Shown: piece after piece, positions 55,706-64,000 of the stretch | Position numbering within the stretch: position 1 is the stretch's first letter | Layout of the letters: every line of letters begins with the position of its first letter | Assembly: GCF_009208565.1 (NCBI RefSeq) | Contig: NZ_WFLK01000004.1 | Span: 1 to 64,000 of the forward strand | Source: Janthinobacterium aquaticum | GTDB taxonomy: Bacteria; Pseudomonadota; Gammaproteobacteria; Burkholderiales; Burkholderiaceae_D | Length of the DNA stretch: 64,000 nucleotides | Direction of reading: 5' to 3' | The notes under the pieces: generated by a model | The model's database searches: none | Seen by the model: only the letters and a program-made list of their open reading frames with translations | What the model was told of the DNA's origin: nothing | Position numbers and translations under genes: made by a program

Positions 55706-56665
55706 ATGTCTGCTCTCAAAACCCTGGCCGCGCTGGCCGCCACCTTTGCCTTGTCCCACACCGCGCTGGCCGCCGCTCCGTTCGACCAGGCTCCGGCGCC
55801 TGGTATCTACCGCATGATGCTGGGCAAGTTCCAGGTCACGACCCTGTCCGATGGCACCGTTACCATCCCGCTCGACAAACTGCTGACCGGAATCGCGCCC
55901 GCTACCCTGGCCGCCAGCCTGCAAGCGGCCCACCTGCAGCCTATGACGGAAACGTCGATCAATGCGTTTTTGATCAACACGGGCAAGCATCTGGTGCTGA
56001 TCGATACGGGCGCGGGCGACCTGTTTGGTCTGCCGATGGGTGAGCACGCGGGCCGCTTGCAGCGCAGTCTGCGCAACGCCGGCTATGCGCCCGAGCAGAT
56101 CGACGCGGTGCTGCTCACGCATATCCATGCCGACCATTCGGGAGGCCTGTCGCATGACGGCGTGAGGTTGTTTCCGAACGCGCAGGTGTATGTGGATCGT
56201 CATGACAGCGATTTTTGGCTGAACCCGGCGAATCGGGCAGGCGCCGCAGAAGGCCAGCGTCATGGTTTCGACGAAGCGCAGGCCATGCTGGCGCCCTACG
56301 TGGCGGCGGGCAAGCTGTCGCCGTTCCAGGATGGCGAAGAGATCGTGCCCGGCATTCGCGCGGTGGCTGCACCTGGTCATACGCCTGGCCACAGCTACTA
56401 TGCGGTGGAAAGCGGTGGACAGAAGTTGCTGCTGCTGGGCGACATGATTCATGCGGGCGCAGTGCAGTTCGCCCATCCGGACACCACCATCCGTTTCGAC
56501 GTTGACGCGGCGGCGGCAAAAGCGCAGCGCGCCAGCGAGATGGCCGACGCGGCGAAAAACGGGTATTGGGTCGGTGCGGCGCACCTGAGCTTTCCCGGTA
56601 TCGGACATATCGCCAGGGACGGCGAGGGCTATCGATGGCTGCCGGCCAACTACAGCGCGTGGTAA
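55706..56665 (+). CDS. Exported MBL-fold metallo-hydrolase
   Basis: 319 residues with a Sec signal peptide (cleavage after TALAA, about residue 23), so probably periplasmic. The two-metal motif is HIHADHSGG (His139, His141, Asp143, His144); further ligands are in APGHTPGHS, LLLGDMIH and the final HLSFPGIGH. The C-terminal layout resembles lactonase- or hydrolase-type MBL proteins (including AHL-lactonase relatives), not antibiotic beta-lactamases. Substrate unknown. RBS GAAAGG at 55694-55699. It is under probable control of the divergent LysR gene. Confidence 0.88.
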   Translation: MSALKTLAALAATFALSHTALAAAPFDQAPAPGIYRMMLGKFQVTTLSDGTVTIPLDKLLTGIAPATLAASLQAAHLQPMTETSINAFLINTGKHLVLIDTGAGDLFGLPMGEHAGRLQRSLRNAGYAPEQIDAVLLTHIHADHSGGLSHDGVRLFPNAQVYVDRHDSDFWLNPANRAGAAEGQRHGFDEAQAMLAPYVAAGKLSPFQDGEEIVPGIRAVAAPGHTPGHSYYAVESGGQKLLLLGDMIHAGAVQFAHPDTTIRFDVDAAAAKAQRASEMADAAKNGYWVGAAHLSFPGIGHIARDGEGYRWLPANYSAW

Positions 56666-56671
56666 GGGAGG

Positions 56672-56793
56672 GTAGGTCAGATTAGCGCAGCGTAATCTGA
56701 CGTTGCGAGGCAGGCGTTGTGTTGACGCGGGGTGTTGTCGGTCATGCTGACGGGTGTTGTCGGATTACGGCGTGCCGCCTGATCCGACCTGCG
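56672..56793. repeat. Two REP-like palindromes
   Basis: A diverged forward copy at 56672-56702 (GTAGGTCAGATTAGCG) and a reverse copy at 56757-56793. They lie between the convergent MBL-fold and ybeY genes. The G-to-A change in the first copy is compensated in its other arm (AATCTGAC), so the hairpin is kept. Confidence 0.85.
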
Positions 56794-56809
56794 TCGAGTT
56801 ACGTTCGCG

Positions 56810-57283
56810 TCAAATTTTCTGGTCCGCGTATGGGTCGGAAATACCCAGCGTCGCCAGGATCTCGGTCTCCAGGTCTTCCATTTCGGTCGCTTCCTCGTCA
56901 TCGAGATGGTCGTAGCCCTGCGCATGCAGCACGCCGTGCACGATCAGGTGGGCCGCGTGCTCTTCCACGCTTTTGCCCTGTTCGGCCGCTTCCTTTTCCA
57001 GCACGTCGGTGCACAGGATAATGTCGGCGCGGGTCGGCTCGTCGTCGGCCAGCTGTTCGCCTTCGTTGTAGGCAAACGTCAGCACGTTGGTGGCGTAGTC
57101 CTTTTCGCGGTAGTCGCGGTTAAGCGTACGGCCTTCTTCGGCGTCGACAAAGCGGATCGCCAGTTCGGCCGGCGCCAGCAGCGCAGCCTTGACCCAGCGG
57201 CGGATTTTCGGGCGCGTCAGCAGGCTTTCCAGGCGGGTGTCCGGGTATTGCACGGACAGCGAGAGTTTATTTTTTTCGGACAT
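56810..57283 (-). CDS. ybeY: Endoribonuclease YbeY
   Basis: 157-residue zinc RNase for 16S rRNA 3'-end maturation and ribosome quality control. The zinc signature [21 protein letters not shown] is present, with its three His ligands. ATG 57283 (MSEKNKLSL) overlaps the phoH end by 17 bp; a longer frame lies wholly within phoH. Confidence 0.94.
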   Translation of the reverse strand: MSEKNKLSLSVQYPDTRLESLLTRPKIRRWVKAALLAPAELAIRFVDAEEGRTLNRDYREKDYATNVLTFAYNEGEQLADDEPTRADIILCTDVLEKEAAEQGKSVEEHAAHLIVHGVLHAQGYDHLDDEEATEMEDLETEILATLGISDPYADQKI

Positions 57284-58352
57284 TTTTGGCGGCGGCTGGT
57301 TTGGTGATGGCGGGCAGGGCGGCGGCATCAAGGCCGGCGGCCTGCGCCGTTTCATAAGCATCGACAATGCGCGCCACCAGCGGATGGCGCACCACGTCGG
57401 TGCTGTTAAAGTGGGTAAAGCCGATGCCGCGCACGTCTTTCAGCACGTGCACGGCGTCGACCAGGCCGCTGGTCTGGCTCTTGTGCAGGTCGACCTGGGT
57501 TACGTCGCCGGTGATCACGGCCTTGCTGCCAAAGCCGATACGGGTCAGGAACATCTTCATCTGCTCGACCGTGGTGTTCTGCGCTTCGTCGAGGATCACA
57601 AAGGCGTGGTTGAGCGTGCGTCCGCGCATATAGGCCAGCGGAGCAATCTCGATCACCTGTTTTTCAAACAGTTTTTGCGTGCGGTCAAAGCCCAGCAGGT
57701 CGTACAGCGCGTCGTACAGCGGGCGCAGATAGGGGTCGACCTTTTGCGCCAGGTCGCCCGGCAAAAAGCCCAGCCGCTCGCCCGCTTCGACGGCCGGGCG
57801 GGTCAGGATAATGCGCTTGACGGCGTCGCGTTCGAGCGCATCGACCGCGCAGGCCACGGCCAGGTAGGTCTTGCCGGTGCCGGCCGGCCCTACGCCAAAG
57901 CTGATGTCGTGTTCGAGGATATTGCGCAGGTAGGCGATCTGGTGCGGCGTGCGTCCGCGCAGGTCGCTGCGGCGCGTTTTGAGCACCGGGCTGGCGATAT
58001 CGGGTTCGACAAAGGTCGATGCCGGCGCTGCTGCCTGCGCGCCCGGCTGCTGTGCATGGTGCTCGGATGCGGCCGACTGGTTGGCGCGTTGTTCGACCAG
58101 CGCCAGCTGCACTTCTTCCAGCGGCACCACCTTGTTGGCGACGGCATAGAACTGCTCGAGGATGGCCACGGCGCGCTCGGCGTTGCTGCCGCCGACGATG
58201 AATTTTTCGCCGCGGCGGAAAATCGTCACGTCGAGCGCCGCGGAAATCTGGCGCAGGTTTTCATCGAGCGGCCCGCACAGGTGCGCCAGGCGCGTGTTGT
58301 CGAGCGGCTCGGGAATAAAGTAGTGCGGCTGGATCGGGGCTTTGGTTTTCAA
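57267..58352 (-). CDS. ybeZ: PhoH-like ATPase (YbeZ)
   Basis: 361-residue P-loop protein. Walker A is [19 protein letters not shown] and Walker [13 protein letters not shown]; the arginine-finger region is [14 protein letters not shown]-like (here [17 protein letters not shown]). It probably acts with YbeY in RNA metabolism. It starts at ATG 58352, overlapping the miaB stop by 4 bp, giving the order miaB-ybeZ-ybeY. Confidence 0.93.
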   Translation of the reverse strand: MKTKAPIQPHYFIPEPLDNTRLAHLCGPLDENLRQISAALDVTIFRRGEKFIVGGSNAERAVAILEQFYAVANKVVPLEEVQLALVEQRANQSAASEHHAQQPGAQAAAPASTFVEPDIASPVLKTRRSDLRGRTPHQIAYLRNILEHDISFGVGPAGTGKTYLAVACAVDALERDAVKRIILTRPAVEAGERLGFLPGDLAQKVDPYLRPLYDALYDLLGFDRTQKLFEKQVIEIAPLAYMRGRTLNHAFVILDEAQNTTVEQMKMFLTRIGFGSKAVITGDVTQVDLHKSQTSGLVDAVHVLKDVRGIGFTHFNSTDVVRHPLVARIVDAYETAQAAGLDAAALPAITKPAAAKNVRKK

Positions 58353-59716
58353 CTGGCTCTTTTCAAGGCTGTGGCGTCGGCGACAAGTTCGCCGCGCAGG
58401 GTGTAGGAATGGCTCTCGGTAATGCGCACCTGGACCAGATGGCCGATCAGATGCAGGCCGTCCGGGCCGGCATCGAAATTGACCACGCGGTTGTTCTCGG
58501 TGCGCCCTTGCAGTTCACGCGCATCGGTGTCTTTCTTCGAGCGCCCTTCAACCAGGATGGTCTGCACGCTGCCGACCATCGCCAGGCTGTATTTGCGCGT
58601 ATTGGCGTCGATCGCCGCCTGCAACTGCTGCAGGCGCGCCAGTTTGACTTCGTGCGGCGTATCGTCTTCCAGGCTGGCGGCCGGCGTGCCAGGGCGCTTG
58701 CTGAAGATAAAGCTGTAGCTGTTGTCAAAGCCGACATCAAGAATCAGCTTCATCATGGCGTCAAAGTCGGCCTGGGTCTCGCCCGGAAAACCGACGATAA
58801 AATCCGACGAGATGGCCATATTAGGCCGTACCGCGCGGATGCGGCGCACGATGGACTTGTATTCGAGGCCTGTATAGCCGCGCTTCATGGCGCCCAGCAC
58901 CTTGTCCGAGCCATGCTGGGCCGGCAGGTACAGGTGGTCGACCAGCTGTGGAATTTTTGCGTAGGCGTCGATCAGGCGCTGCGTGAACTCCTTCGGATGG
59001 CTGGTCACAAAGCGCATGCGCTCGATGCCGGGAATATCGGCCACGTATTCAAGCAGCAGCGCGAAGTCGGCGATCTCGCCGCCTTCCATGGTGCCGCGAT
59101 AGGCATTGACGTTCTGGCCCAGCAGCGTGATTTCCTTGACGCCCTGGGCGGCCAGGCCCGCCACTTCGGTCAGCACGTCTTCAAAGCGGCGCGATACTTC
59201 CTCGCCGCGCGTATAGGGCACCACGCAGTAACTGCAGTACTTGCTGCAGCCTTCCATGATCGACACAAACGCTGACGCGCCTTCGACGCGCGCCGGCGGC
59301 ATATGGTCGAATTTTTCAATCTCTGGAAAGCTGATATCGACTTGCGCGGCGCCGCTGGCGCGGCGCATTTCAATCATCTTGGGCAGGCGGTGCAGCGTCT
59401 GCGGGCCGAACACCACGTCGACATACGGCGCGCGCTTGACGATGGCGTCGCCTTCCTGCGAGGCCACGCAGCCGCCCACGCCGATCAGCAGGTCGGGCTT
59501 GGCCAGTTTCAGCTCGCGCAGGCGGCCCAGGTCGGAAAACACTTTTTCCTGCGCCTTTTCACGCACCGAGCAGGTATTGAGCAGGATCACATCGGCGTCT
59601 TCCGGCGTGTCGGTGCGCACCAGGCCGTCGGAGGCGCCCAGCACGTCGGCCATCTTGTCCGAGTCGTACTCGTTCATCTGGCAGCCGAAGGTTTTGATAA
59701 ATACTTTTTTCTGCAT
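58349..59716 (-). CDS. miaB: tRNA-2-methylthio-N6-dimethylallyladenosine synthase
   Basis: Radical-SAM methylthiotransferase acting on i6A37 of tRNA. 455 residues. N-terminal UPF0004 cysteines lie in [20 protein letters not shown] and [11 protein letters not shown]; the radical-SAM CX3CX2C lies in [18 protein letters not shown]; the C-terminal TRAM domain ends near [19 protein letters not shown] 59716 ([11 protein letters not shown]) is the family start; the frame upstream of it does not resemble MiaB. Confidence 0.96.
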   Translation of the reverse strand: MQKKVFIKTFGCQMNEYDSDKMADVLGASDGLVRTDTPEDADVILLNTCSVREKAQEKVFSDLGRLRELKLAKPDLLIGVGGCVASQEGDAIVKRAPYVDVVFGPQTLHRLPKMIEMRRASGAAQVDISFPEIEKFDHMPPARVEGASAFVSIMEGCSKYCSYCVVPYTRGEEVSRRFEDVLTEVAGLAAQGVKEITLLGQNVNAYRGTMEGGEIADFALLLEYVADIPGIERMRFVTSHPKEFTQRLIDAYAKIPQLVDHLYLPAQHGSDKVLGAMKRGYTGLEYKSIVRRIRAVRPNMAISSDFIVGFPGETQADFDAMMKLILDVGFDNSYSFIFSKRPGTPAASLEDDTPHEVKLARLQQLQAAIDANTRKYSLAMVGSVQTILVEGRSKKDTDARELQGRTENNRVVNFDAGPDGLHLIGHLVQVRITESHSYTLRGELVADATALKRAS

Positions 59717-60219
59717 GGGGTCTGCTTTAGCGGTTAGCGGTAATAGGTGCTGATGGATGCTGCCGGCCGGGGCCGCGAGAGCGGTGGGCATGCGTCGCCT
59801 GGAATGGCGCGCTGGCGGGAGTTCAGGCTGTAGTTTAACGTAAATCGCCGTGGCCGGCCATGTGCGGCGCGCCATCCGGTTGTTCGGCAAACCCGTGAAC
59901 CGTAACTGCTTGCCAAGGCAATTATTGCCCTGTGTCACGATTGATTTGTAACAAGTTGCTGCAAAACCTTGTGTGCGCCTGTCAACATCCTAATGTGTTG
60001 AAATAGCATCGTTGCAAAGCCTACCAGCAGCTTGATTGATATTTAACAATCGACAAGGTGGTGCTGAGCGCAGGTGCTGGCAGTTTGAACTAGTATATTG
60101 CCTTATGTGCAATTTGAGGGGAGGGAGGGCTGACCGGGGATTTTACTTTCTCAGACACTCTAAGTCAGCCTTAAGTTCGGATCGGCATTATTTTCAACAT
60201 TCAACAGACGAGGAAAATC
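59717..60219. other. 503-bp divergent intergenic region, no gene recognised
   Basis: It separates miaB (minus) and the Cro-like gene (plus). It is less GC-rich than its surroundings from about 59930 on. TATATT at 60094-60099 could be a -10. Poly-purine GAGGGGAGGGAGGG lies at about 60117-60130. No convincing ORF or known RNA was seen; a long 5' leader or small RNA for the downstream gene is possible. Confidence 0.4.
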
Positions 60220-60549
60220 ATGGCACATCATGCATTAGCATCGCAAGAAAGTTACAACCCTAACCACCTGCTCGACATTCTGCTGAGTAAGATGCAGTTG
60301 AAGAACGATGCAGCCTTGTCGCGCCTGCTTGAAGTAGCGCCGCCGGTGATCAGCAAGATTCGCCATCACCGTCTGCCAGTGGGCGCGTCGCTGCTGATCC
60401 GCATGCACGAAGTGACGGGCATGAGCATCCGCGACCTGCGCGATCTGATGGGCGACCGCCGCACCAAATACCGCCTGTCCGACGCCCAGGGCCGTCCGAA
60501 ACCGGAAGAGCGCAGCGAAGCGCAGGAATCGAATTACGCGCATCACTGA
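60220..60549 (+). CDS. Small Cro-like DNA-binding protein, unknown role
   Basis: 109 residues. The middle looks like a helix-turn-helix: LLSKMQLKNDAALSRLLEVA, then PPVISKIRHHRLPVGASLLI, reminiscent of Cro/CI-type domains with a conserved recognition helix and a basic patch. The C-terminal tail is charged and His-rich. It is preceded by the strong RBS GAGGAAA and an unusually long 5' spacer. No partner gene is coupled. It is probably a regulator, with target unknown. Confidence 0.72.
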   Translation: MAHHALASQESYNPNHLLDILLSKMQLKNDAALSRLLEVAPPVISKIRHHRLPVGASLLIRMHEVTGMSIRDLRDLMGDRRTKYRLSDAQGRPKPEERSEAQESNYAHH

Positions 60550-60679
60550 TGTGGCGCTGTGGTGCCGGCCAGGCCGCCTGTGCAATTGCAGACGTTCCTG
60601 GTCCGGTCAGCCCGGTGTCATCGCATCATCCACCACGGCTTTCGCCCAGGCGAAGGCCGTGTGCATTTTCAGCGCCCCC

Positions 60680-61534
60680 TCATGACAGCAGCGCGGCGGT
60701 AATCTCGTCGTAGCGCAGCTCTGTTTCGCGAAACAGCTGCAGATATGTATCCTCGGACAGGCCCAGCGCCTGCCAGGCCACCATCGACACGCGCGGCACC
60801 ATATCGTCGCCGGCCTGCGCCAGGTCGAGCGCGCAGACAATCGCGTTGGCCACATGAATCAGTGCTGCCAGGAAACCTGCGCCCGGCGCTTCCGGGTGCG
60901 GATAGTTGCTGATCGCCAGGCGCATGGTGTCGGAAAAATTCCAGCGTTCGGCCAGCGCCACCCCTGCCTGCACATGATCGATCCCCAATACCGTGCGTTC
61001 TGCTTCAAGCAGGGGACAGTCGTGCTGGGCGCGGTAAACGATGACCTGCGCATAGTGCTCGGGGAAACTGCTGACCAGCACCAGCCGGCCGATATTGTGC
61101 AGCAGGCCGGCCGTGAAGGCGTAGTCCTGGTTGAAGCGGATCTGCCGCGCCAGCACCTTGGCGCAGGCAGCGGTGGCCACCGAATGGCGCCAGAACTGCT
61201 TGTCGTCAAAACCGGGGCAGCGACCTTCCGGGAAGCAGCCGGTAATCGCTGCCGACGTAATCAGGCTGCGCGTAGTCTGGAAGCCCAGGTAAGTGATCGC
61301 CTGCTGGATGGTGGTGGCCTTGACCTGCAGGCCATACTGCGAGGAGTTGGCCAGGCGCAGCGTCTTGGCCGTCAGCGCCTGGTCGTACGACACTTTTTTG
61401 GCCAGCACCGAAATATCGACGTCTTCCTGGTCGATGCTGTCGAGCAGCTCCATCACCACCGCCGGCAGCGACGGCAGGTCGTCCAGATGGGCCACGATGT
61501 CGTCGAGCGTCAGTGGCTGCTGCGGCGCGCTCAT
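60680..61534 (-). CDS. HDOD-domain signalling protein
   Basis: 284-residue cytosolic protein with one HDOD domain (HD-related, non-catalytic). It shows LPSLPAVVMELLDSI, AKTLRLANSSQYGLQ, LGFQTTRSLITSAAI and the HD-like FTAGLLHNIGRLVLV. HDOD proteins often regulate motility, biofilm or stress signalling. Its start overlaps the stop of the 112-residue partner (ATGA), and the sensor kinase is divergent. Confidence 0.9.
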   Translation of the reverse strand: MSAPQQPLTLDDIVAHLDDLPSLPAVVMELLDSIDQEDVDISVLAKKVSYDQALTAKTLRLANSSQYGLQVKATTIQQAITYLGFQTTRSLITSAAITGCFPEGRCPGFDDKQFWRHSVATAACAKVLARQIRFNQDYAFTAGLLHNIGRLVLVSSFPEHYAQVIVYRAQHDCPLLEAERTVLGIDHVQAGVALAERWNFSDTMRLAISNYPHPEAPGAGFLAALIHVANAIVCALDLAQAGDDMVPRVSMVAWQALGLSEDTYLQLFRETELRYDEITAALLS

Positions 61535-61869
61535 ACCGGCTCTCCCTTGCCCAGGCGATAGCTGTTGATATAGCCGTGCAGGATGCTGGTCGCTGCATCG
61601 TCAGGGTTGTCCGGATCGTACCGACGAAACAGGTAGGCCAGGCGCGCGCGGTAGGCGTCCTGCTGCGCCGCTTTTTCCTCCGGTGTCATGTCGGGGGCCT
61701 GGATCGGCAGCATGTCGATGCCGTGGCGCGGCATCAGCGAGAGCATGTTTTCGGTCAGCACGGCGCCTTGCGGCAGCAGTACCTGCCCGTGTGCGTCGAG
61801 CAGCACGTCCGATAAAATCATGCCCGGCCGAACCTGCTGCAGGGCTAAGGTTTGATGCGTGACCGCCAT
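61531..61869 (-). CDS. Small protein paired with the HDOD protein
   Basis: 112 residues. It begins with LQQVRPGMILSDVLLDAHGQ and then VLLPQGAVLTENMLSLMPRHG, which resembles the short beta domain found before HD-GYP domains in c-di-GMP phosphodiesterases. The C-terminus is helical and acidic. It appears to be a split-off version of that N-terminal domain, encoded as a separate protein and translationally coupled to the HDOD gene. Function inferred only. Confidence 0.72.
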   Translation of the reverse strand: MAVTHQTLALQQVRPGMILSDVLLDAHGQVLLPQGAVLTENMLSLMPRHGIDMLPIQAPDMTPEEKAAQQDAYRARLAYLFRRYDPDNPDDAATSILHGYINSYRLGKGEPV

Positions 61870-62049
61870 GACTGTTCCTCCTGTGATTGCAGGATATTAC
61901 CATTGCCACTGCGCAATGAGCGCATCTGCCCGGCTTTGGATCTGCATCAAATCTTGCCAATAAGTATTTCATACCGTACATTCATACTGTCGACGCTCTG
62001 CTCCCGCGCCGCGGGTGGTGGACGGCGGCCTTTGCGGGAGTGCAGTGCG

Positions 62050-63627
62050 ATGGTGCGTATCCAGGTCCGGCTGACCATGCTCTTTATCGTGATCGTCACG
62101 CTGGTGCTCGCCATTTCCGGCAGCTATACCCAATATACCCTCAGCAAGGAACTGGAAGCGGGCAGCGCGCGCCTGCGCAGCGGCGTGCTGACGCGCTTGC
62201 AGACCAGCCTGCCTTCGGCCCTGTGGGATCTCGACAAGTCCAAGGTCGACAGCATCGTGGCGGCCGAGATGCTGCCGCCCGAGCTGGTGGCCATCCGCGT
62301 CTATGATGCGTCGGTTGGCCTGTTTGCCGGCGAACAGCGCGATGTCGGCGGCACCGTCCGGCCTTTGACGACCGATCCCGGCAAGCAGGCGCTGGGCGGC
62401 GCCGCAGTCGAGGCGCCGCTGGTGTTTCGCGATGCGGTCGCCGTTGCCGATGGCGGCAAGGCCATGGTGGTGGGCAAGGTAGTGGTCAATTTCAGCCGCG
62501 CGCAGATCGACGCGGCGCTGCGTAACGAAGTGCAGCGCAAGGTGCTGGAAGTATTGCTGCTCGATGTGATCCTGGTGGCAGCACTGGGCCTGAGCCTGCG
62601 CATCGTGTTCGAGCCGCTGCGCCAGTTGCGCGACGGCCTGTACGACCTGGCCACGCGCGGCAGCGACGATGTCGAGGAGTTGCCGGAAAGCCGGCGCGAT
62701 GAACTGGGCGACGTGATCCGCGGCTTTAACGCCGTGCAGCGCAAGCTCAAGTCGATCATTGCGCGCATCCGCGAGGCCGAAGACGCGGCGCGCCGCTCGC
62801 AGCATGAAACGGCGCAGGCGCTCGATGATCTGCGGCGCACCCAGGAGTCCCTGCTGCAGTCCGAGCGGCTCGCTTCGCTGGGCAGCCTGGTGGCCGGCGT
62901 GGCGCATGAAATCAATACGCCGGTCGGCATCGCCCTGACCAGCGCCTCGGTACTGAAAGAGGCAACCGATGCCATCAGTACCGCGGTCGCTGGCGGCAAC
63001 GTGAAAAAATCCGATATCGTGCGCTATCTCGATACGGCCGGCGAAAGCGCGCGCCTGATCATGAATAACGCTTACCGCGCCGCGCACCTGATCCACAGCT
63101 TCAAGCAGATTGCCGTCGACCAGGTCAGCGAGGCGCGGCGCGCCTTTGAACTGCGCGACTATATTGGCGAAGTCATCGCCAGCCTGCAGCCGACGCTCAA
63201 GAAAACCCGCATTGCCATCCTGATCGATTGCCCGCCCGGCATCACCTTCGACAGCTATCCGGGCGCCCTGGCGCAGGTGCTCACCAACCTGGTGCTCAAC
63301 TGCGTCGAACATGCGTTTGACGCCGAGACAGCCGGCAGCATTCATATCGGCGTGCGTTGCGAAGATGACTGGCTGCAAATGGAAGTGCGCGACAACGGGC
63401 GCGGGATTGCCCCTGACATGATCGAGCGCGTGTTCGATCCTTTTGTCACCACGCGGCGCGGCCAGGGCGGCACTGGCCTGGGCTTGAATATCGTGTTCAA
63501 CCTGATCGTCAAGCAGTTTGCCGGCACCATCACGGTGACCAGCACGCTGGGACAGGGCGCCACTTTCCTGCTGCGCCTGCCGCGCATCACGCCGCTGCTT
63601 GACAACGACGGCAGCACCGGGCATTAG
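62050..63627 (+). CDS. Membrane sensor histidine kinase
   Basis: 525 residues. Two transmembrane helices (LTMLFIVIVTLVLAISGSY and VLLLDVILVAALGLSLRIVF) flank a periplasmic sensor of about 150 residues; then HAMP-like, coiled-coil and HisKA with His in LVAGVAHEINTPVGIAL, N box NLVLNCVEHAFDAE, G boxes VRDNGRGIAP and GQGGTGLGLNIV. The DHp (HEINTPxG) resembles kinases using non-phosphorylation dimerisation variants. No response regulator gene is adjacent. ATG 62050 has GGGAG about 10 nt upstream; a longer frame reaches back to 61852. Confidence 0.9.
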   Translation: MVRIQVRLTMLFIVIVTLVLAISGSYTQYTLSKELEAGSARLRSGVLTRLQTSLPSALWDLDKSKVDSIVAAEMLPPELVAIRVYDASVGLFAGEQRDVGGTVRPLTTDPGKQALGGAAVEAPLVFRDAVAVADGGKAMVVGKVVVNFSRAQIDAALRNEVQRKVLEVLLLDVILVAALGLSLRIVFEPLRQLRDGLYDLATRGSDDVEELPESRRDELGDVIRGFNAVQRKLKSIIARIREAEDAARRSQHETAQALDDLRRTQESLLQSERLASLGSLVAGVAHEINTPVGIALTSASVLKEATDAISTAVAGGNVKKSDIVRYLDTAGESARLIMNNAYRAAHLIHSFKQIAVDQVSEARRAFELRDYIGEVIASLQPTLKKTRIAILIDCPPGITFDSYPGALAQVLTNLVLNCVEHAFDAETAGSIHIGVRCEDDWLQMEVRDNGRGIAPDMIERVFDPFVTTRRGQGGTGLGLNIVFNLIVKQFAGTITVTSTLGQGATFLLRLPRITPLLDNDGSTGH

Positions 63628-63637
63628 GTAGGCAAAA

Positions 63638-63672
63638 GCCCAGGCAATAGCTGCTACAGATGCGGCCTGGGC
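63638..63672. terminator. Shared hairpin between convergent genes
   Basis: Perfect 8-bp stem GCCCAGGC (63638-63645) / GCCTGGGC (63665-63672) with a 19-nt loop. It spans the end of the PEP-CTERM gene and lies 11 bp after the kinase stop. It probably terminates both transcripts, though T runs are short. Confidence 0.5.
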
Positions 63673-64000
63673 GCTTCCTGGAATTTTTCCTGTCGTTCAC
63701 CATGGACACCGAGCGCCAGCAGCCCCAGTCCCACCAGCAGCATCGACACCATGCTCGCTTCTGGCACTTCCGCTGCCACCGGCATGGCGGGGACGGGCTG
63801 GGCCAATACATGCGGCATGCCCGGCATCGGATGGGCTGGCGCACTCCAATGAACCCGGGACGAGCCGTCATCGGCCAGCAGGCGGACATACGGCAGCTCC
63901 GGCTCCTGCCATACGAACTGGTTGTTCAAGCTGGTGCTGTCATTGACCATGACCGGCACGCCGGCGTCATGTTCGAGGATGCCCGCTGCCTGCGCCGGCA
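63654..64000 (-). CDS. PEP-CTERM sorting-domain protein, C-terminal part (5' end outside window)
   Basis: The frame is open to the window edge, so only the last about 115 residues are present. The C-terminus has the PEP-CTERM form: VPEASMVSMLLVGLGLLAL transmembrane stretch followed by a basic GVHGERQEK. This targets the protein to the EpsH/XrtA-type exosortase system. The visible part before it is Pro/Met-rich (PMPGMPHVLAQPVPAMP), typical of the linker. The exact sorting motif is PEA rather than PEP. Confidence 0.8.
   Translation of the reverse strand, partial: PAQAAGILEHDAGVPVMVNDSTSLNNQFVWQEPELPYVRLLADDGSSRVHWSAPAHPMPGMPHVLAQPVPAMPVAAEVPEASMVSMLLVGLGLLALGVHGERQEKFQEAPRPHL

Noticed and set aside
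60036-60263. Small plus-strand frame before the Cro-like gene
   Set aside because: Overlaps the real gene start in another frame and has no supporting RBS or motif.
1-64000. tRNA, rRNA, integrase, transposase or prophage genes
   Set aside because: None was recognised by eye. tRNAscan-SE or Rfam scans would be decisive and could not be run.

Overview
The window is about 64 kb of GC-rich chromosome, almost fully coding. The genes and their order point to a betaproteobacterium of the family Oxalobacteraceae (Janthinobacterium, Massilia or Duganella type). The indicators are the yqgE-ruvX-pyrR-pyrB-pyrC' string, the miaB-phoH-ybeY block, lnt next to corC, rubredoxin beside a pil-chp chemosensory operon, short H-NS proteins, PEP-CTERM surface proteins and scattered palindromic GTAGGTCGGATTAG elements. 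The genus is inferred from gene content, not from a search. No rRNA, tRNA, CRISPR array, integrase or transposase was seen.

Layout. 1-7635: the 3' end of a giant tandem-95-type repeat adhesin, then a HlyD-type adaptor with an N-terminal GAF-like region, then an unusual PqqD-like/M50-protease/HlyD-like fusion. This looks like a dedicated export and processing module and is the most unusual part of the window. 7728-11429: a TonB-like protein, aroE, mtgA and corA. 11430-11726: a structured, repeat-containing spacer. 11727-15106: an NTF2-like secreted protein, a HAD phosphatase and a three-gene operon of unrecognised exported proteins. 15159-19255: an FGGY kinase, hemL, a divergent thiD and rubredoxin. 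19356-28395: pilG-pilH-pilI-pilJ-pilL, the twitching-motility chemosensory system. 28529-29998: photolyase.

30307-35050: yqgE, ruvX, pyrR, pyrB, a pyrC' lacking the zinc-binding histidines, and plsC. 35062-40575 (minus strand): an AraC regulator, an AhpD-like protein, an acyl-CoA-dehydrogenase-like flavoprotein and a sulfonate/nitrate-type ABC transporter, probably for acquiring a small organic (perhaps organosulfur) compound. 40664-42105: apaH and an H-NS family protein. 42180-45882: phosphomanno/glucomutase, waaC and waaA for LPS core. 46138-54669 (minus strand): a YgjP-like metallopeptidase, a second plsC, gmhB, glyS, glyQ, lnt, corC and a DUF4259 protein. gmhB and waaC belong to the same heptose pathway.

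54699-56665: a divergent LysR/metallo-beta-lactamase pair lying between corC and ybeY, which are adjacent in many proteobacteria. 56810-59716: ybeY, phoH and miaB. 60220-63627: a small Cro-like protein, an HDOD protein with a small partner, and a sensor kinase. The window ends inside a PEP-CTERM protein gene on the minus strand.

Many genes are tightly coupled: 1-4 nt overlaps occur at tonB-like/aroE, aroE/mtgA, pilI/pilJ, yqgE/ruvX, the ABC cluster, glyS/gmhB, miaB/phoH and the HDOD pair. Non-ATG starts (GTG, TTG) are common. Start sites were chosen by family alignment from memory, Shine-Dalgarno spacing and overlap with neighbours.
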